Assembly: GCF_022807975.1 (NCBI RefSeq)
Contig: NZ_CP094358.1
Location: 372,001 to 436,000 of the forward strand
Source of the DNA: Abyssalbus ytuae
GTDB lineage: Bacteria > Bacteroidota > Bacteroidia > Flavobacteriales > Flavobacteriaceae
DNA: 64,000 nt
Direction of reading: 5' to 3'
Made by a program: the position numbers and the translations under genes. Of the stretch, positions 21,774 through 30,274 are shown one piece after another. The number at the start of each line of letters is the position of its first letter. The stretch's first letter is position 1. The notes below the pieces were generated by a model, which did no database searches, was not told where the DNA came from, and was given only the letters and a program-made list of their open reading frames with translations.

Positions 21774-23147
21774 TTATTTCATTGTTTCCAAAATTGCTTT
21801 TATATCATTTTCGGTAGTGTCCGGATTTATAAAACAAAAACGGGAAACCGTTTCATATTGATTGTTTTTTTTCCACTTGGTGGGTGTAACCAGGGCAAAC
21901 CCATCGCGATGATTTTTATAAGTCCATTTTAAATAATCGCCGGATGTCCAGCCCTTTCTTCTAAAAAGCACACATGATAAGCTGGGCTGGCGGACTAATT
22001 CGACATGCGGGTACTCTTCAATTAATTCCCCGGCAATTTGTGCCAGTTGCATCCCTTTTTCTATTGCCCACTTGTATTTATCAGTGCCGTGCATTGCCAG
22101 TGAAAACCATAAAGGCAGGCCTCTTACCCTCCGTGTTAATTGAATTTGATAATCTGCAGGATTAAATCCCTGTGCTCCTTCATCATTAAATATGTCCAGG
22201 TATGAACCTTCCTGAGCATGGGCTTTTTTTGCCAGTTCCGGTTTTTTATAAATAACTGCTCCACAATCATATGGGGAAAACAACCACTTATGTGGGTCAA
22301 TAGTAATACTATCGGCCCTTTCTATTCCTTTAAACAAATGCTTTACAGAGTCGGCTGCCAAAGCTCCTCCACCGTATGCCGCATCTACATGAAACCAAAG
22401 ATTTTCTTTTTCACATACATCAGCTATTTCATTTAACTCATCAATAATGCCGGCATTTGTTGTTCCTCCTGTTGCTACAACGGCAAATAATCTGTTGCGC
22501 TGGTCTTCATCTAGTCCTTTTATAGTTTTATATAATTGATCTCCTTTTAGTTTATCTTCAGTTTCTACAAGCATTACTTCAGCATCAATCACTTTTGCCA
22601 TAGCTTTTACTGAGGAATGGGCTCCTTCCGAAGTAACTACTAATCCTCTTATTTTCTTTTTCCCTTTATTCCTGGTTCTCCAATATTCTCTGGCGGTTAC
22701 CATTGCTGATAAATTTGCTGCAGTACCTCCGCTTGTAAAAACCCCAAACGCTCCTTCGGGAAGCCCAGTGAGTGAAACCAGCCAGTTCATCGCTTCATTT
22801 TCACAAAAAATACCTCCTGCACCTTCCATCCAATAAGCGCCATGAATACTGGAGGCAGAGGTAACCAAATCAAACATTACGGCGGACCTTGTGGGAGAAG
22901 CCGGAACAAATGCCAGGTGCCGGGGATGATCTATCGGTACTGTGGCTTTGATCAAAACATCTTTAAACAACTGAAACGCTTTTTCTCCTCCTATTCCTTT
23001 TGGAGTTACAGTTTCGCCCACTATTTTTTTTAGTTCTTGCTGGGGTTTTGGAGTTCCTAATTCCGGGTTAGTTGTAGTAATTCTGTTTATAGCATATTTC
23101 ATGACATCCAGTGTCATTTCTACTAAATCAATATCTATATTATGCAT
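21774..23147 (-). CDS. group II PLP-dependent decarboxylase
   Basis: A 457-aa fold-type I pyridoxal-phosphate decarboxylase of the aromatic-amino-acid / diaminobutyrate / glutamate decarboxylase group. The PLP lysine is K287 in TIDPHKWLFSPYDCG; D255 in FHVDAAYGG contacts the pyridine nitrogen; the GGTAANL loop (140-146) holds the phosphate. The substrate cannot be assigned from sequence; neighbours give no hint. It lies 116 nt upstream of guaA on the same strand but guaA has its own promoter. Confidence 0.88.
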   Translation of the reverse strand: MHNIDIDLVEMTLDVMKYAINRITTTNPELGTPKPQQELKKIVGETVTPKGIGGEKAFQLFKDVLIKATVPIDHPRHLAFVPASPTRSAVMFDLVTSASSIHGAYWMEGAGGIFCENEAMNWLVSLTGLPEGAFGVFTSGGTAANLSAMVTAREYWRTRNKGKKKIRGLVVTSEGAHSSVKAMAKVIDAEVMLVETEDKLKGDQLYKTIKGLDEDQRNRLFAVVATGGTTNAGIIDELNEIADVCEKENLWFHVDAAYGGGALAADSVKHLFKGIERADSITIDPHKWLFSPYDCGAVIYKKPELAKKAHAQEGSYLDIFNDEGAQGFNPADYQIQLTRRVRGLPLWFSLAMHGTDKYKWAIEKGMQLAQIAGELIEEYPHVELVRQPSLSCVLFRRKGWTSGDYLKWTYKNHRDGFALVTPTKWKKNNQYETVSRFCFINPDTTENDIKAILETMK

Positions 23148-23164
23148 TCAAGGTAAGTTTTGTG

Positions 23165-23172
23165 CAAAGGTA
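23165..23172 (-). promoter_or_regulatory. -7 box of decarboxylase promoter
   Basis: TACCTTTG followed by CAC on the minus strand is a perfect TAnnTTTG box, 17 nt before the ATG. No clear TTG lies upstream. Confidence 0.55.
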
Positions 23173-23199
23173 CATAAATTGTCTTTCTGTTGTTAATTG

Positions 23200-23325
23200 G
23201 TACGGCTGCACCTTTATAAGCGAAAGGTATATCTCTTACTCTTTAAAGAGATTTCGGAAGGGATTTTCCCCTTATAAAATGCATCATTTACCTATTATAC
23301 CCTATTGAACTGATAGGTAAATTTG
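23200..23325 (+). promoter_or_regulatory. hairpin-rich leader and inverted-repeat promoter of the small membrane protein
   Basis: A perfect 9-bp inverted repeat, TTTACCTAT (23287-23295) and ATAGGTAAA (23313-23321), separated by 17 bp, has its right arm overlapping a TAAATTTG -7 box (23318-23325). This geometry fits an operator over a promoter. Upstream sit three small dyads in a row: ACCTTT/AAAGGT, ATCTCTT/AAGAGAT and AAGGG/CCCTT, between about 23212 and 23275. Their function is unknown. Confidence 0.5.
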
Positions 23326-23369
23326 TAACATGAAAAACTTACTAAAGTATTTCAATAATTACTGAACCA

Positions 23370-23747
23370 ATGAATGAGGAATTAGTTATATCAAATAAAA
23401 ATGAACTTTTAAAACTCAAAGGCAATAAAAGGCGATATAAAAGAATTTACCTTAAGCTCCCCCAGCTTAATATTGAAGAAAATGTAAAATGGACGAAAAT
23501 AATCAACGAACAATATAATTGCGGAGGGGATAAAACAGGGGCCATATATGTAAGCGTATCTTTATTATTGGGCTGTATTTCTATGATAGTGTATTTTATA
23601 TTTACCAACGACATTCCTTCCCAATATGTCAAATACGGGCTTGTACTTTCCTTACTTATGGGTATTGTTGGGAAATATGTCGGGAAATTTTTTGCTTATA
23701 TAAAACTAAACAGAACTATTGAAGTTTTGGAAAAAGAAATTAAATAA
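23370..23747 (+). CDS. small two-helix membrane protein, unknown function
   Basis: A 125-aa protein I do not recognise. Residues 1-55 are basic and soluble. Two membrane helices follow (about 58-78, AIYVSVSLLLGCISMIVYFIF, and 88-108, YGLVLSLLMGIVGKYVGKFF), then a short charged tail. It converges on bshC with an 8-bp overlap of the two 3' ends. A promoter with an inverted repeat lies 45 nt upstream, which supports a real, regulated gene. Confidence 0.65.
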   Translation: MNEELVISNKNELLKLKGNKRRYKRIYLKLPQLNIEENVKWTKIINEQYNCGGDKTGAIYVSVSLLLGCISMIVYFIFTNDIPSQYVKYGLVLSLLMGIVGKYVGKFFAYIKLNRTIEVLEKEIK

Positions 23748-25347
23748 CCAGTATAGTAAAACAGTTATTTAATGGAGTAAGACTTTTAATCAGTTCGCTA
23801 ATTAAATTATTTCCATATTCAAGATATACTTCTGAAAAATTGTTGTAACGTTCCTGCAACGATTCGTTAGGAAACAATTCATTTTTAATTTCACTCATAC
23901 GGGAAACTTCATCTCCAAGTTTTCTTTTCTGGGCCTTTAACAAACGCTTTTCAAGATTTTCCAGTCCTTTTATTTGCTTTTTTTCCTGGGCCTGAACTGC
24001 CCCTATAAATGACTTATCAGTTTGTTTGGCCAATTTATATAAAGCTTCAAACTGATTGTTCAAATGAAGTTTTTGAGGAGTAAAATCTATATCTATATTG
24101 CTTATTTCCCTCACCTTTCTGTTTATAAATTCATCTTGCTTTAAGAATAACCGGGAATAGCTTATGTTTAATTTTTTCAGTTTTTCATCTTGCTTCCGGG
24201 AAATTATTAAAGCAGAATTACGCAAAAGAAGAATGGGGAATGTAATATTTACTTTATTAAAATACTCTTTTAATTCAAACCAGTAAGCCAGTTCTCCTCC
24301 CCCCCCAATATAACAAAGGTTAGGCAATATTACTTCCTGGTACAGGGGGCGCATCATAACATTGGGAGAAAAACGTTCAGGGAAATTTTTTACCTCATCC
24401 AGTAATTCCTGTTTATTCCATTTTATATCAGTTTCATTTACAGTATATACATCCGCTTCTACTTCAATAATTCTTTCCCTTAAACCCTGTTTCAAATAAA
24501 ACAGGTTTATTTCCCTTGGGTTTACCTGTATTGCATAATTTTCTTCTTTTAAATTATTCAATTCCTTAATAGTATTGCTTACATTGTGATAGGACGTTTT
24601 ATTGTCAAGTTCATCAACTATATAGGGAACAAATATTTTTTTTAACAATTTATCATTACCATCTACAATTACCAAACCATGTTCTCCAAACAATTTATTT
24701 ACCATATACCTAGTAGCGTCTGTTAAATTTTCATGATTTAAATATGCTTCTTTAAACAGTTTTTTTAATTCTTCTGCATTTATACCGTTTCCTAATTCCA
24801 ACTCAAACAACTTAAACACTTCTTCAAGTCCCTGGGTTGAAAGTTCGCCCACAGCTCCGGCTACATCTTTGTTCCAACTGAATTTTTTACCATGAAAATT
24901 AAAATGATTAATTTCTTCGAAATCATGGTCTTCCGTTGCCATCCAATATACCGGTACAAAATGGTAATCCCGGTATTTATTTTTTAATTGATGGGTTAAA
25001 TTAATAGCAGAGATAATTTTGTACAAAAAATAGAGAGGTCCGGTAAATAGATTTAACTGATGGCCTGTAATTACCGTAAATGTGTTTTGATTTTTTAAAA
25101 GTTGAATATTACCGGATACTGTTTCAGAGGCTTCAATATTTTTGTATTGTCCGGATAACGCATTAAATAAAGCTTCTCTGTTTTTCTCAGGAAAGGATTG
25201 TTTCTTTTCTTCAATTTGCTCTTTAAAATTCTCAATTTTTGGAAAACGATTATAAAACTTTTTTAATTCTTTTTTTTCATCTAAGTAATCACAAATCAAA
25301 CCGGAAAAAAAACCTGTTTCCCTAAACGAAATACAGTCTGCTGGCAT
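23740..25347 (-). CDS. bshC: putative cysteine ligase BshC (bacillithiol synthesis)
   Basis: A 535-aa protein of the BshC family, which adds cysteine to glucosaminyl-malate in the last step of bacillithiol synthesis. Recognised by the Rossmann-like segment TGHQLNLFTGPLYFLYK, YWMATEDHDFEEI and the long C-terminal coiled coil (about 385-490). bshA and bshB are not in this window. It appears to be a single-gene unit. Confidence 0.9.
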   Translation of the reverse strand: MPADCISFRETGFFSGLICDYLDEKKELKKFYNRFPKIENFKEQIEEKKQSFPEKNREALFNALSGQYKNIEASETVSGNIQLLKNQNTFTVITGHQLNLFTGPLYFLYKIISAINLTHQLKNKYRDYHFVPVYWMATEDHDFEEINHFNFHGKKFSWNKDVAGAVGELSTQGLEEVFKLFELELGNGINAEELKKLFKEAYLNHENLTDATRYMVNKLFGEHGLVIVDGNDKLLKKIFVPYIVDELDNKTSYHNVSNTIKELNNLKEENYAIQVNPREINLFYLKQGLRERIIEVEADVYTVNETDIKWNKQELLDEVKNFPERFSPNVMMRPLYQEVILPNLCYIGGGGELAYWFELKEYFNKVNITFPILLLRNSALIISRKQDEKLKKLNISYSRLFLKQDEFINRKVREISNIDIDFTPQKLHLNNQFEALYKLAKQTDKSFIGAVQAQEKKQIKGLENLEKRLLKAQKRKLGDEVSRMSEIKNELFPNESLQERYNNFSEVYLEYGNNLISELIKSLTPLNNCFTILVI

Positions 25348-25594
25348 ATATTTACAATATTGAGAATTTTTAATTGGTAAAGATAAAACTCTTTAACATT
25401 TCTAATCCTAAAAATAAGTTAAGAAGTTCTTTTTATGCTATTAACATTCAAAATAAATTTAACCTGCAAAATCTTTTATATTGATAACAGAAAAATTGAA
25501 TTACCTCATACTACATCAAAAAATTTGTAATATTATTTTTTTAATAGTATTTTCAAAACCCTAAAATAACCCAAATCTGTTTAAATATAAAGAA

Positions 25595-26869
25595 ATGCTA
25601 AAAACCTACTCAAAAATAAGTCTTATAGCTTTTGTATTCCTGATTTATTCATGTAAAAAAGAAACTAAAAAGGTTGTTCCAAAGCCTTTAAATTGTTTTG
25701 AAAATGTAGATAATAAAATGGTTATTGATATGAATAACCTCACTTATACGATTGCCAACGATTATGACCAGTTTAATTCATTTACAGGAGTAAGAGCCCT
25801 TACTCTTACCCACCTGGCAATGCACGATATTTTTAATTCCATGGATAAAAAATATGAACAATTTCATTTTAAAGAACAAGCCAAGGAATGTATTCCCCCA
25901 ACCGTAGCGGGTGCAGAATGTACAAGGATTATTTTAACAAATATTTATCCTGAAAAAAAAGATACCATTAATGCTGTTTGCAATAAATGGGTAGATTTAA
26001 CCACTGATATGGAAAAACGGGCTGAAGGGATAAACCTTGGCCGTAAAGCAGCCCTGGCTTATATTAAGCTTAGGAAAAATGATGCGCATGAAAGACAAGG
26101 GGAATATGAGCCTGTAGATAAACCGGGAGACTATCAATATACACCGGGAACCGTATGGGTTTGGAAACCCGATTTTTCACTTATACAATCCTTTACACTG
26201 GATTCTCTTTCAAAGTTCAGAAGTGATAATCCACCTGCTTTAACCAGTGAAAAATATGCCATAGCATATAATGAGGTTATGCAACTGGGAGAAAAAAACA
26301 ATGAAAGCAGAACTGAAGAACAAAATAATGTTACAGGCTGGTGGACAAACTCTGCCGAACACTCCCTGAATGAAATCGGACGGTATATTGCCACTAGTAA
26401 AAAGCTATCTGCTATTGAAACCAACAGAATGTTTGCTTTAATAAACATGACTTTATTTGATGTTTATCTGGCTTCTTTTGAAAGTAAATATCATTACAAC
26501 TTATGGCGTCCATATACCGCAATTCATGAAGCAGAAAATGACGGAAACGAAAAAACTGAAAGCAGTAAAAAGTGGGAAGCACAAATTAATTATCACCCCT
26601 GGCCGGAGTATCCTTCATCTCTTACATCTGCCATTACCAGTGGCACAGAAATTTTTAAAACTATTTACAGAACAGAAAATCCGGAGATAATTATAAAGTC
26701 AGAAAACAAAGAAAAAAACTTCAATAGTTTTGATAAAATGGTTGAGGAATGTATAGACTCACGGGTTTTAAACGGTTTAAACTTCAGGTTTTCAGGTGAG
26801 GAAGGAAGCAAACAAGGAAAATCCATAGCTAAACACGTGTTGGAAAACTATTTAAAACCTATACGTTAA
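25595..26869 (+). CDS. vanadium haloperoxidase / PAP2-fold lipoprotein lacking both key histidines
   Basis: A 424-aa protein with a lipoprotein signal ending IYSC (C20). The all-helical fold matches vanadium-dependent haloperoxidase-like proteins: KYHYNLWRP (K298, R305) is intact. The second motif, normally PSGH, reads PSSL (340-343), and the third, normally SR-x5-H, reads SRVLNGLN (389-396) with Asn at the vanadate-ligand position. Loss of both histidines argues against haloperoxidase or acid phosphatase chemistry, although the surrounding helices are well kept. It has its own terminator. The role is unknown. Confidence 0.78.
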   Translation: MLKTYSKISLIAFVFLIYSCKKETKKVVPKPLNCFENVDNKMVIDMNNLTYTIANDYDQFNSFTGVRALTLTHLAMHDIFNSMDKKYEQFHFKEQAKECIPPTVAGAECTRIILTNIYPEKKDTINAVCNKWVDLTTDMEKRAEGINLGRKAALAYIKLRKNDAHERQGEYEPVDKPGDYQYTPGTVWVWKPDFSLIQSFTLDSLSKFRSDNPPALTSEKYAIAYNEVMQLGEKNNESRTEEQNNVTGWWTNSAEHSLNEIGRYIATSKKLSAIETNRMFALINMTLFDVYLASFESKYHYNLWRPYTAIHEAENDGNEKTESSKKWEAQINYHPWPEYPSSLTSAITSGTEIFKTIYRTENPEIIIKSENKEKNFNSFDKMVEECIDSRVLNGLNFRFSGEEGSKQGKSIAKHVLENYLKPIR

Positions 26870-26902
26870 CTATTCCAGAGGAAAAACCAAACTAATGAAA
26901 AT

Positions 26903-26934
26903 AAAAAAACACGGTTTGAAAACCGTGTTTTTTA
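26903..26934. terminator. bidirectional terminator between haloperoxidase-like gene and guaB
   Basis: AAAACACGGTT, short loop, AACCGTGTTTT with A-run and T-run on both sides; it can serve both convergent genes. Confidence 0.85.
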
Positions 26935-26936
26935 TT

Positions 26937-28409
26937 TTATCTGCTGTAATTTGGTGCTTCTTTGGTAATGGTCACATTATGAGGGTGACTCTCATGAATA
27001 CCACTGCTTGTGATTCGTACAAACTTTCCTTTTTCCTTTAAAGCATCAATATTTTCCGCACCACAATAACCCATACTTGCACGTAAGCCACCTATAAACT
27101 GGTGCATACTTTCATAAAGCTCTCCTTTGTATGGTACACGACCTACAATACCTTCGGGCACCAGCTTTTTAATATCATCTTCGACATCCTGAAAATATCT
27201 GTCTTTACTTCCTTGTTTCATCGCCTCAACAGAGCCCATACCACGATAGCTTTTAAACTTTCTACCTTCATAAATAATGGTTTCTCCGGGAGACTCTTTA
27301 GTTCCTGCGAGCAAAGAACCAAGCATAACACTATCTGCCCCGGCTGCTATGGCCTTAGGAATATCTCCTGTATAACGTATACCGCCATCGGCTATTACAG
27401 GTACTCCTGTTCCTTTTAAAGCAGCAGCTACTTCCAGAACTGCCGAAAACTGCGGAAAACCTACTCCTGCTACCACCCTGGTAGTACAAATAGATCCCGG
27501 GCCAATACCAACTTTAACAGCATCAGCACCATTCTCTGCAAGGTAAAGGGCCGCTTCCGGAGTTGCAATATTACCTACCACTACATCTAACTCAGGAAAA
27601 GATTTTTTCACTTCTTTTAAAATGGTAACCACCCCTTTAGTATGTCCGTGAGCAGTATCAATAATCACGGCATCTACTCCGGCATTTACCAAAGCTGCTG
27701 CTCTGGCTACCGCATCGCCCGTAACCCCTATCGCAGCAGCTACACGCAACCTGCCATATTTATCTTTATTTGCTATAGGTTTTTGGGTTAGCTTTGTAAT
27801 ATCCCGGAAAGTGATAAGGCCAATGAGCTTGTTATTTTTGTCTACTACCGGTAACTTTTCAATTTTATTTTCCTGCAAAATTTCTTCAGCATCCATCAAA
27901 GAAGTACCTTCTTTTGCAGTAACCAGATTTTCACTGGTCATCACCTCTACTATGGGTCTTTGGTTATTTTTCTCAAAACGTAAGTCGCGATTGGTAACAA
28001 TACCTTTTAAATAACCTTCATCATCAACAATTGGTATACCACCTATACTATGTTCCCTCATACTGTTTTTGGCATCGGCAACAATGGCTGTAAGAGGCAG
28101 TGTAACGGGGTCTATAATCATACCGCTTTCGGCCCTTTTTACCTTTCGTACCTTGTTAGCCTGTTCTTGAATGGTCATATTCTTATGCAAAACCCCTATA
28201 CCTCCTTCCCTGGCCATGGCTATTGCCATCCGGCTTTCGGTAACTGTATCCATAGCAGCTGATACAATAGGTACATTGATTGATATGTTCTTTGTGAATT
28301 TTGTTTTGATGTTAACTTCTCTTGGCAGTACTTCAGAATAATTAGGTATAAGAAGAACATCGTCGTATGTTAAGCCTTCGCCAACAAACTTTGCTTCATG
28401 AGCTTTCAT
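26937..28409 (-). CDS. guaB: inosine-5'-monophosphate dehydrogenase
   Basis: A 490-aa enzyme oxidising IMP to XMP with NAD+, the rate-limiting step to GMP. The catalytic cysteine is C308 in [12 protein letters not shown] Bateman module of two CBS domains is inserted at about 95-205 ([23 protein letters not shown]). The mobile flap and RGMGS segment lie near the C-terminus. It acts upstream of GuaA, which is encoded about 5 kb away on the same strand. Its 5' leader contains a perfect dyad. Confidence 0.98.
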   Translation of the reverse strand: MKAHEAKFVGEGLTYDDVLLIPNYSEVLPREVNIKTKFTKNISINVPIVSAAMDTVTESRMAIAMAREGGIGVLHKNMTIQEQANKVRKVKRAESGMIIDPVTLPLTAIVADAKNSMREHSIGGIPIVDDEGYLKGIVTNRDLRFEKNNQRPIVEVMTSENLVTAKEGTSLMDAEEILQENKIEKLPVVDKNNKLIGLITFRDITKLTQKPIANKDKYGRLRVAAAIGVTGDAVARAAALVNAGVDAVIIDTAHGHTKGVVTILKEVKKSFPELDVVVGNIATPEAALYLAENGADAVKVGIGPGSICTTRVVAGVGFPQFSAVLEVAAALKGTGVPVIADGGIRYTGDIPKAIAAGADSVMLGSLLAGTKESPGETIIYEGRKFKSYRGMGSVEAMKQGSKDRYFQDVEDDIKKLVPEGIVGRVPYKGELYESMHQFIGGLRASMGYCGAENIDALKEKGKFVRITSSGIHESHPHNVTITKEAPNYSR

Positions 28410-28411
28410 AG

Positions 28412-28444
28412 TGCAACTTTAAAATTTAGTTGCATGCAAATATA
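28412..28444 (-). promoter_or_regulatory. guaB promoter with dyad in the leader
   Basis: TATATTTG (28444-28437, minus strand) is a perfect -7 box, 27 nt before the ATG. Between them TGCAACT (28412-28418) and AGTTGCA (28428-28434) form a 7-bp inverted repeat with a 9-nt A/T spacer covering the predicted transcript start. It could be an operator or an RNA hairpin. Confidence 0.55.
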
Positions 28445-28489
28445 CAGCTTTTTTGAGGATTGAAAAGTTATTATATAATAAATAAATTC

Positions 28490-28837
28490 TTAGTTATTAA
28501 ATAACCTGTAATCTATATCATTACAGCCAAGCGGTACCAAATAATCACTATGTAATAATAAATCTTTTATCTCCGTCAATTCAGCAGAATCAATAAGGAT
28601 TATTAAATTTTGCTGTGCCGTTGGAATAGGTATTTTTTTCTCATAAATGGAGTTTTTATATTCCTCCTCCCATCCTTTTGCATCTATACTTCTCAAATAA
28701 TTTATAAAGCTCTCGTATTCATACTGGCTAAAATTAAAATTCAGGTTTTTAAAAAGAACCTGGTATTTTTTACAATCTACACATGCAACTACTATCCCGT
28801 TTTTCGTGCGGTTAGTTATTTTGATATTATGACACAT
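28490..28837 (-). CDS. small conserved protein, DUF6686-like
   Basis: A 115-aa cytoplasmic protein that resembles the flavobacterial DUF6686 group: an N-terminal MCHNIK, a Cys pair in VACVDCKKYQ (about 18-27) and a late IPIPTAQQNLIIL segment. The Cys/His spacing could bind a metal; the function is unknown. The longer frame starts with TTG at 28897; the ATG at 28837 matches the conserved N-terminus and leaves room for the divergent imelysin promoter. Confidence 0.65.
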   Translation of the reverse strand: MCHNIKITNRTKNGIVVACVDCKKYQVLFKNLNFNFSQYEYESFINYLRSIDAKGWEEEYKNSIYEKKIPIPTAQQNLIILIDSAELTEIKDLLLHSDYLVPLGCNDIDYRLFNN

Positions 28838-28883
28838 AATTCCTATACAATAATTATAAATATCAAAATTAAATAAATAATTT

Positions 28884-28974
28884 TTATTTAGACTCAATAT
28901 AAATAGTTAATATTAACTTATCTTTATTTATTCTAAATTAAGTTTTGAATTTACATTCAGTAATTATACATTTG
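28884..28974 (+). promoter_or_regulatory. promoter region of the imelysin operon
   Basis: TTG (28945-28947), 19-nt spacer, TACATTTG (28967-28974) is a perfect consensus promoter. A sequence TTATTTAGACTCAATATAAAT (28884-28904) shares TTATTTAGAnT with another copy just after the -7 box (from 28978). The pair brackets the promoter and could be binding sites for a metal regulator such as Fur or a DtxR-type protein; that is inference. Confidence 0.65.
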
Positions 28975-29007
28975 CGCTTATTTAGAATTAATCTTATTAA
29001 ACTATTT

Positions 29008-30189
29008 ATGAAAAAACTGACAAAATCAACTTTGTTATTATTTGGAGGCTTATTACTGAGTTGTTCTTCTGATGATAATGGTAATGGGCAATCATCGGAA
29101 AATATACAAAAAAGTGAAGTAATTGAAAATTACGCAAATATTGTACTTGCTAATTATGAAGACTCATATGATGCTGCTGTTCAGCTTAAAGTCACTATTG
29201 ATGCCTTTGTAGCTGACCCTACCGAGAATAATTTTGAGGCAGCAAAGCAAGCCTGGAAAACAGCCAGGGAGCCTTACGGACAAACTGAAGCTTTTCGTTT
29301 TGCCTCAGGCCCTATTGATGATGAAGACGGGCCGGAAGGGTTACTTAATGCCTGGCCTTTGGATGAAGTTTATATTGATTATGTAGAAGGAGATGAAGAT
29401 GCCGGTATTATTAATGATCTTACTACATATCCAACTATAAACAGAGAACTGTTAATTTCACTAAATAACGTAGGTGGTGAAAAAAACATAACCGTTGGCT
29501 ATCATGCTATTGAGTTTTTACTTTGGGGACAAGATTTAGGCGATCCTTCTGATGAAACTGCAGGACAACGTCCGTATACCGATTATGTTGATGGTGGAAC
29601 TGCCGCTAATCAGGATCGGAGAAGACAATATTTAGCAATTTGTGCTGATCTTTTAACAGATCACTTACAATTAATGATCGATGAATGGAAAGAAGGCGGT
29701 GCATACCGAACAACTTTTCTTTCTCTTAATGAAGATACAGCTTTAAAAAATATGTTATCCGGTATTGGCACACTTGCAGCTTCCGAGTTATCCGGTGAAA
29801 GAATGTTTACCGCTTTGTTTAACCAGGATCAGGAAGATGAACATTCATGCTTTAGTGACAATACGCACAGAGATATCAGGCTTAACCTTCAGGGCATTGC
29901 GAATGTTTACCGAGGCAGCTATAAATCTGTAAACGGTCCTTCCCTGGAAGATTTATTTGAAGAAGCCGATACTGAATTGGGAGCAGAAATTTCAGCACAA
30001 CTGGCTGATGCCGAAACTACCGTAAATGCTACAGGAATACCATTTGATTTGGCTATTTCTACCGGACAAACAAGTGAAGAAGGTCAAAAAGTATTAAATG
30101 CAGTAAATGCATTACAGGATTTGGGTGATAAATTTGTACAGGGGGGTGCCGCCATAGGTATTACCATAAGTACAGATATACCTGAATAA
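29008..30189 (+). CDS. imelysin-family lipoprotein (IrpA-like)
   Basis: A 393-aa outer-layer lipoprotein (signal ending LLSC, C19, then SSDDNG). It carries the imelysin / peptidase M75 domain with the diagnostic GxHxxE motif as GYHAIE (164-169), plus AWPLDEVYIDYVEGD and RPYTDYV typical of iron-regulated protein A. Such proteins are tied to iron uptake in cyanobacteria and Bacteroidota; peptidase activity is doubtful in most. The start at 29008 gives a clean signal peptide; the longer frame runs upstream across the promoter. A terminator follows, yet the di-haem gene next door clearly belongs to the same functional block. Confidence 0.92.
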   Translation: MKKLTKSTLLLFGGLLLSCSSDDNGNGQSSENIQKSEVIENYANIVLANYEDSYDAAVQLKVTIDAFVADPTENNFEAAKQAWKTAREPYGQTEAFRFASGPIDDEDGPEGLLNAWPLDEVYIDYVEGDEDAGIINDLTTYPTINRELLISLNNVGGEKNITVGYHAIEFLLWGQDLGDPSDETAGQRPYTDYVDGGTAANQDRRRQYLAICADLLTDHLQLMIDEWKEGGAYRTTFLSLNEDTALKNMLSGIGTLAASELSGERMFTALFNQDQEDEHSCFSDNTHRDIRLNLQGIANVYRGSYKSVNGPSLEDLFEEADTELGAEISAQLADAETTVNATGIPFDLAISTGQTSEEGQKVLNAVNALQDLGDKFVQGGAAIGITISTDIPE

Positions 30190-30218
30190 TAGACTAGTTA
30201 TGTTTTTTTAAAAATTGG

Positions 30219-30244
30219 AAAAGCGGGGTGTTACTCCGCTTTTT
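30219..30244 (+). terminator. terminator or attenuator between imelysin and di-haem genes
   Basis: An 11-bp stem, AAAAGCGGGGT, loop gtt, ACTCCGCTTTT, with one G-U pair, ending in Ts. It lies 29 bp past the imelysin stop. Confidence 0.8.
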
Positions 30245-30248
30245 ATGC

Positions 30249-30256
30249 TAAATTTG
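30249..30256 (+). promoter_or_regulatory. -7 box before the di-haem gene
   Basis: TAAATTTG directly after the terminator matches TAnnTTTG and lies 18 nt before the GTG at 30275. No TTG sits at the ideal distance because the hairpin occupies that place. Confidence 0.45.
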
Positions 30257-30274
30257 TCGGCTAATTTTGAAAAA

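Noticed and set aside
25595-26869. Active vanadium haloperoxidase
   Set aside because: Both active-site histidine positions are replaced (Leu343 and Asn396), so I describe it only as having that fold.
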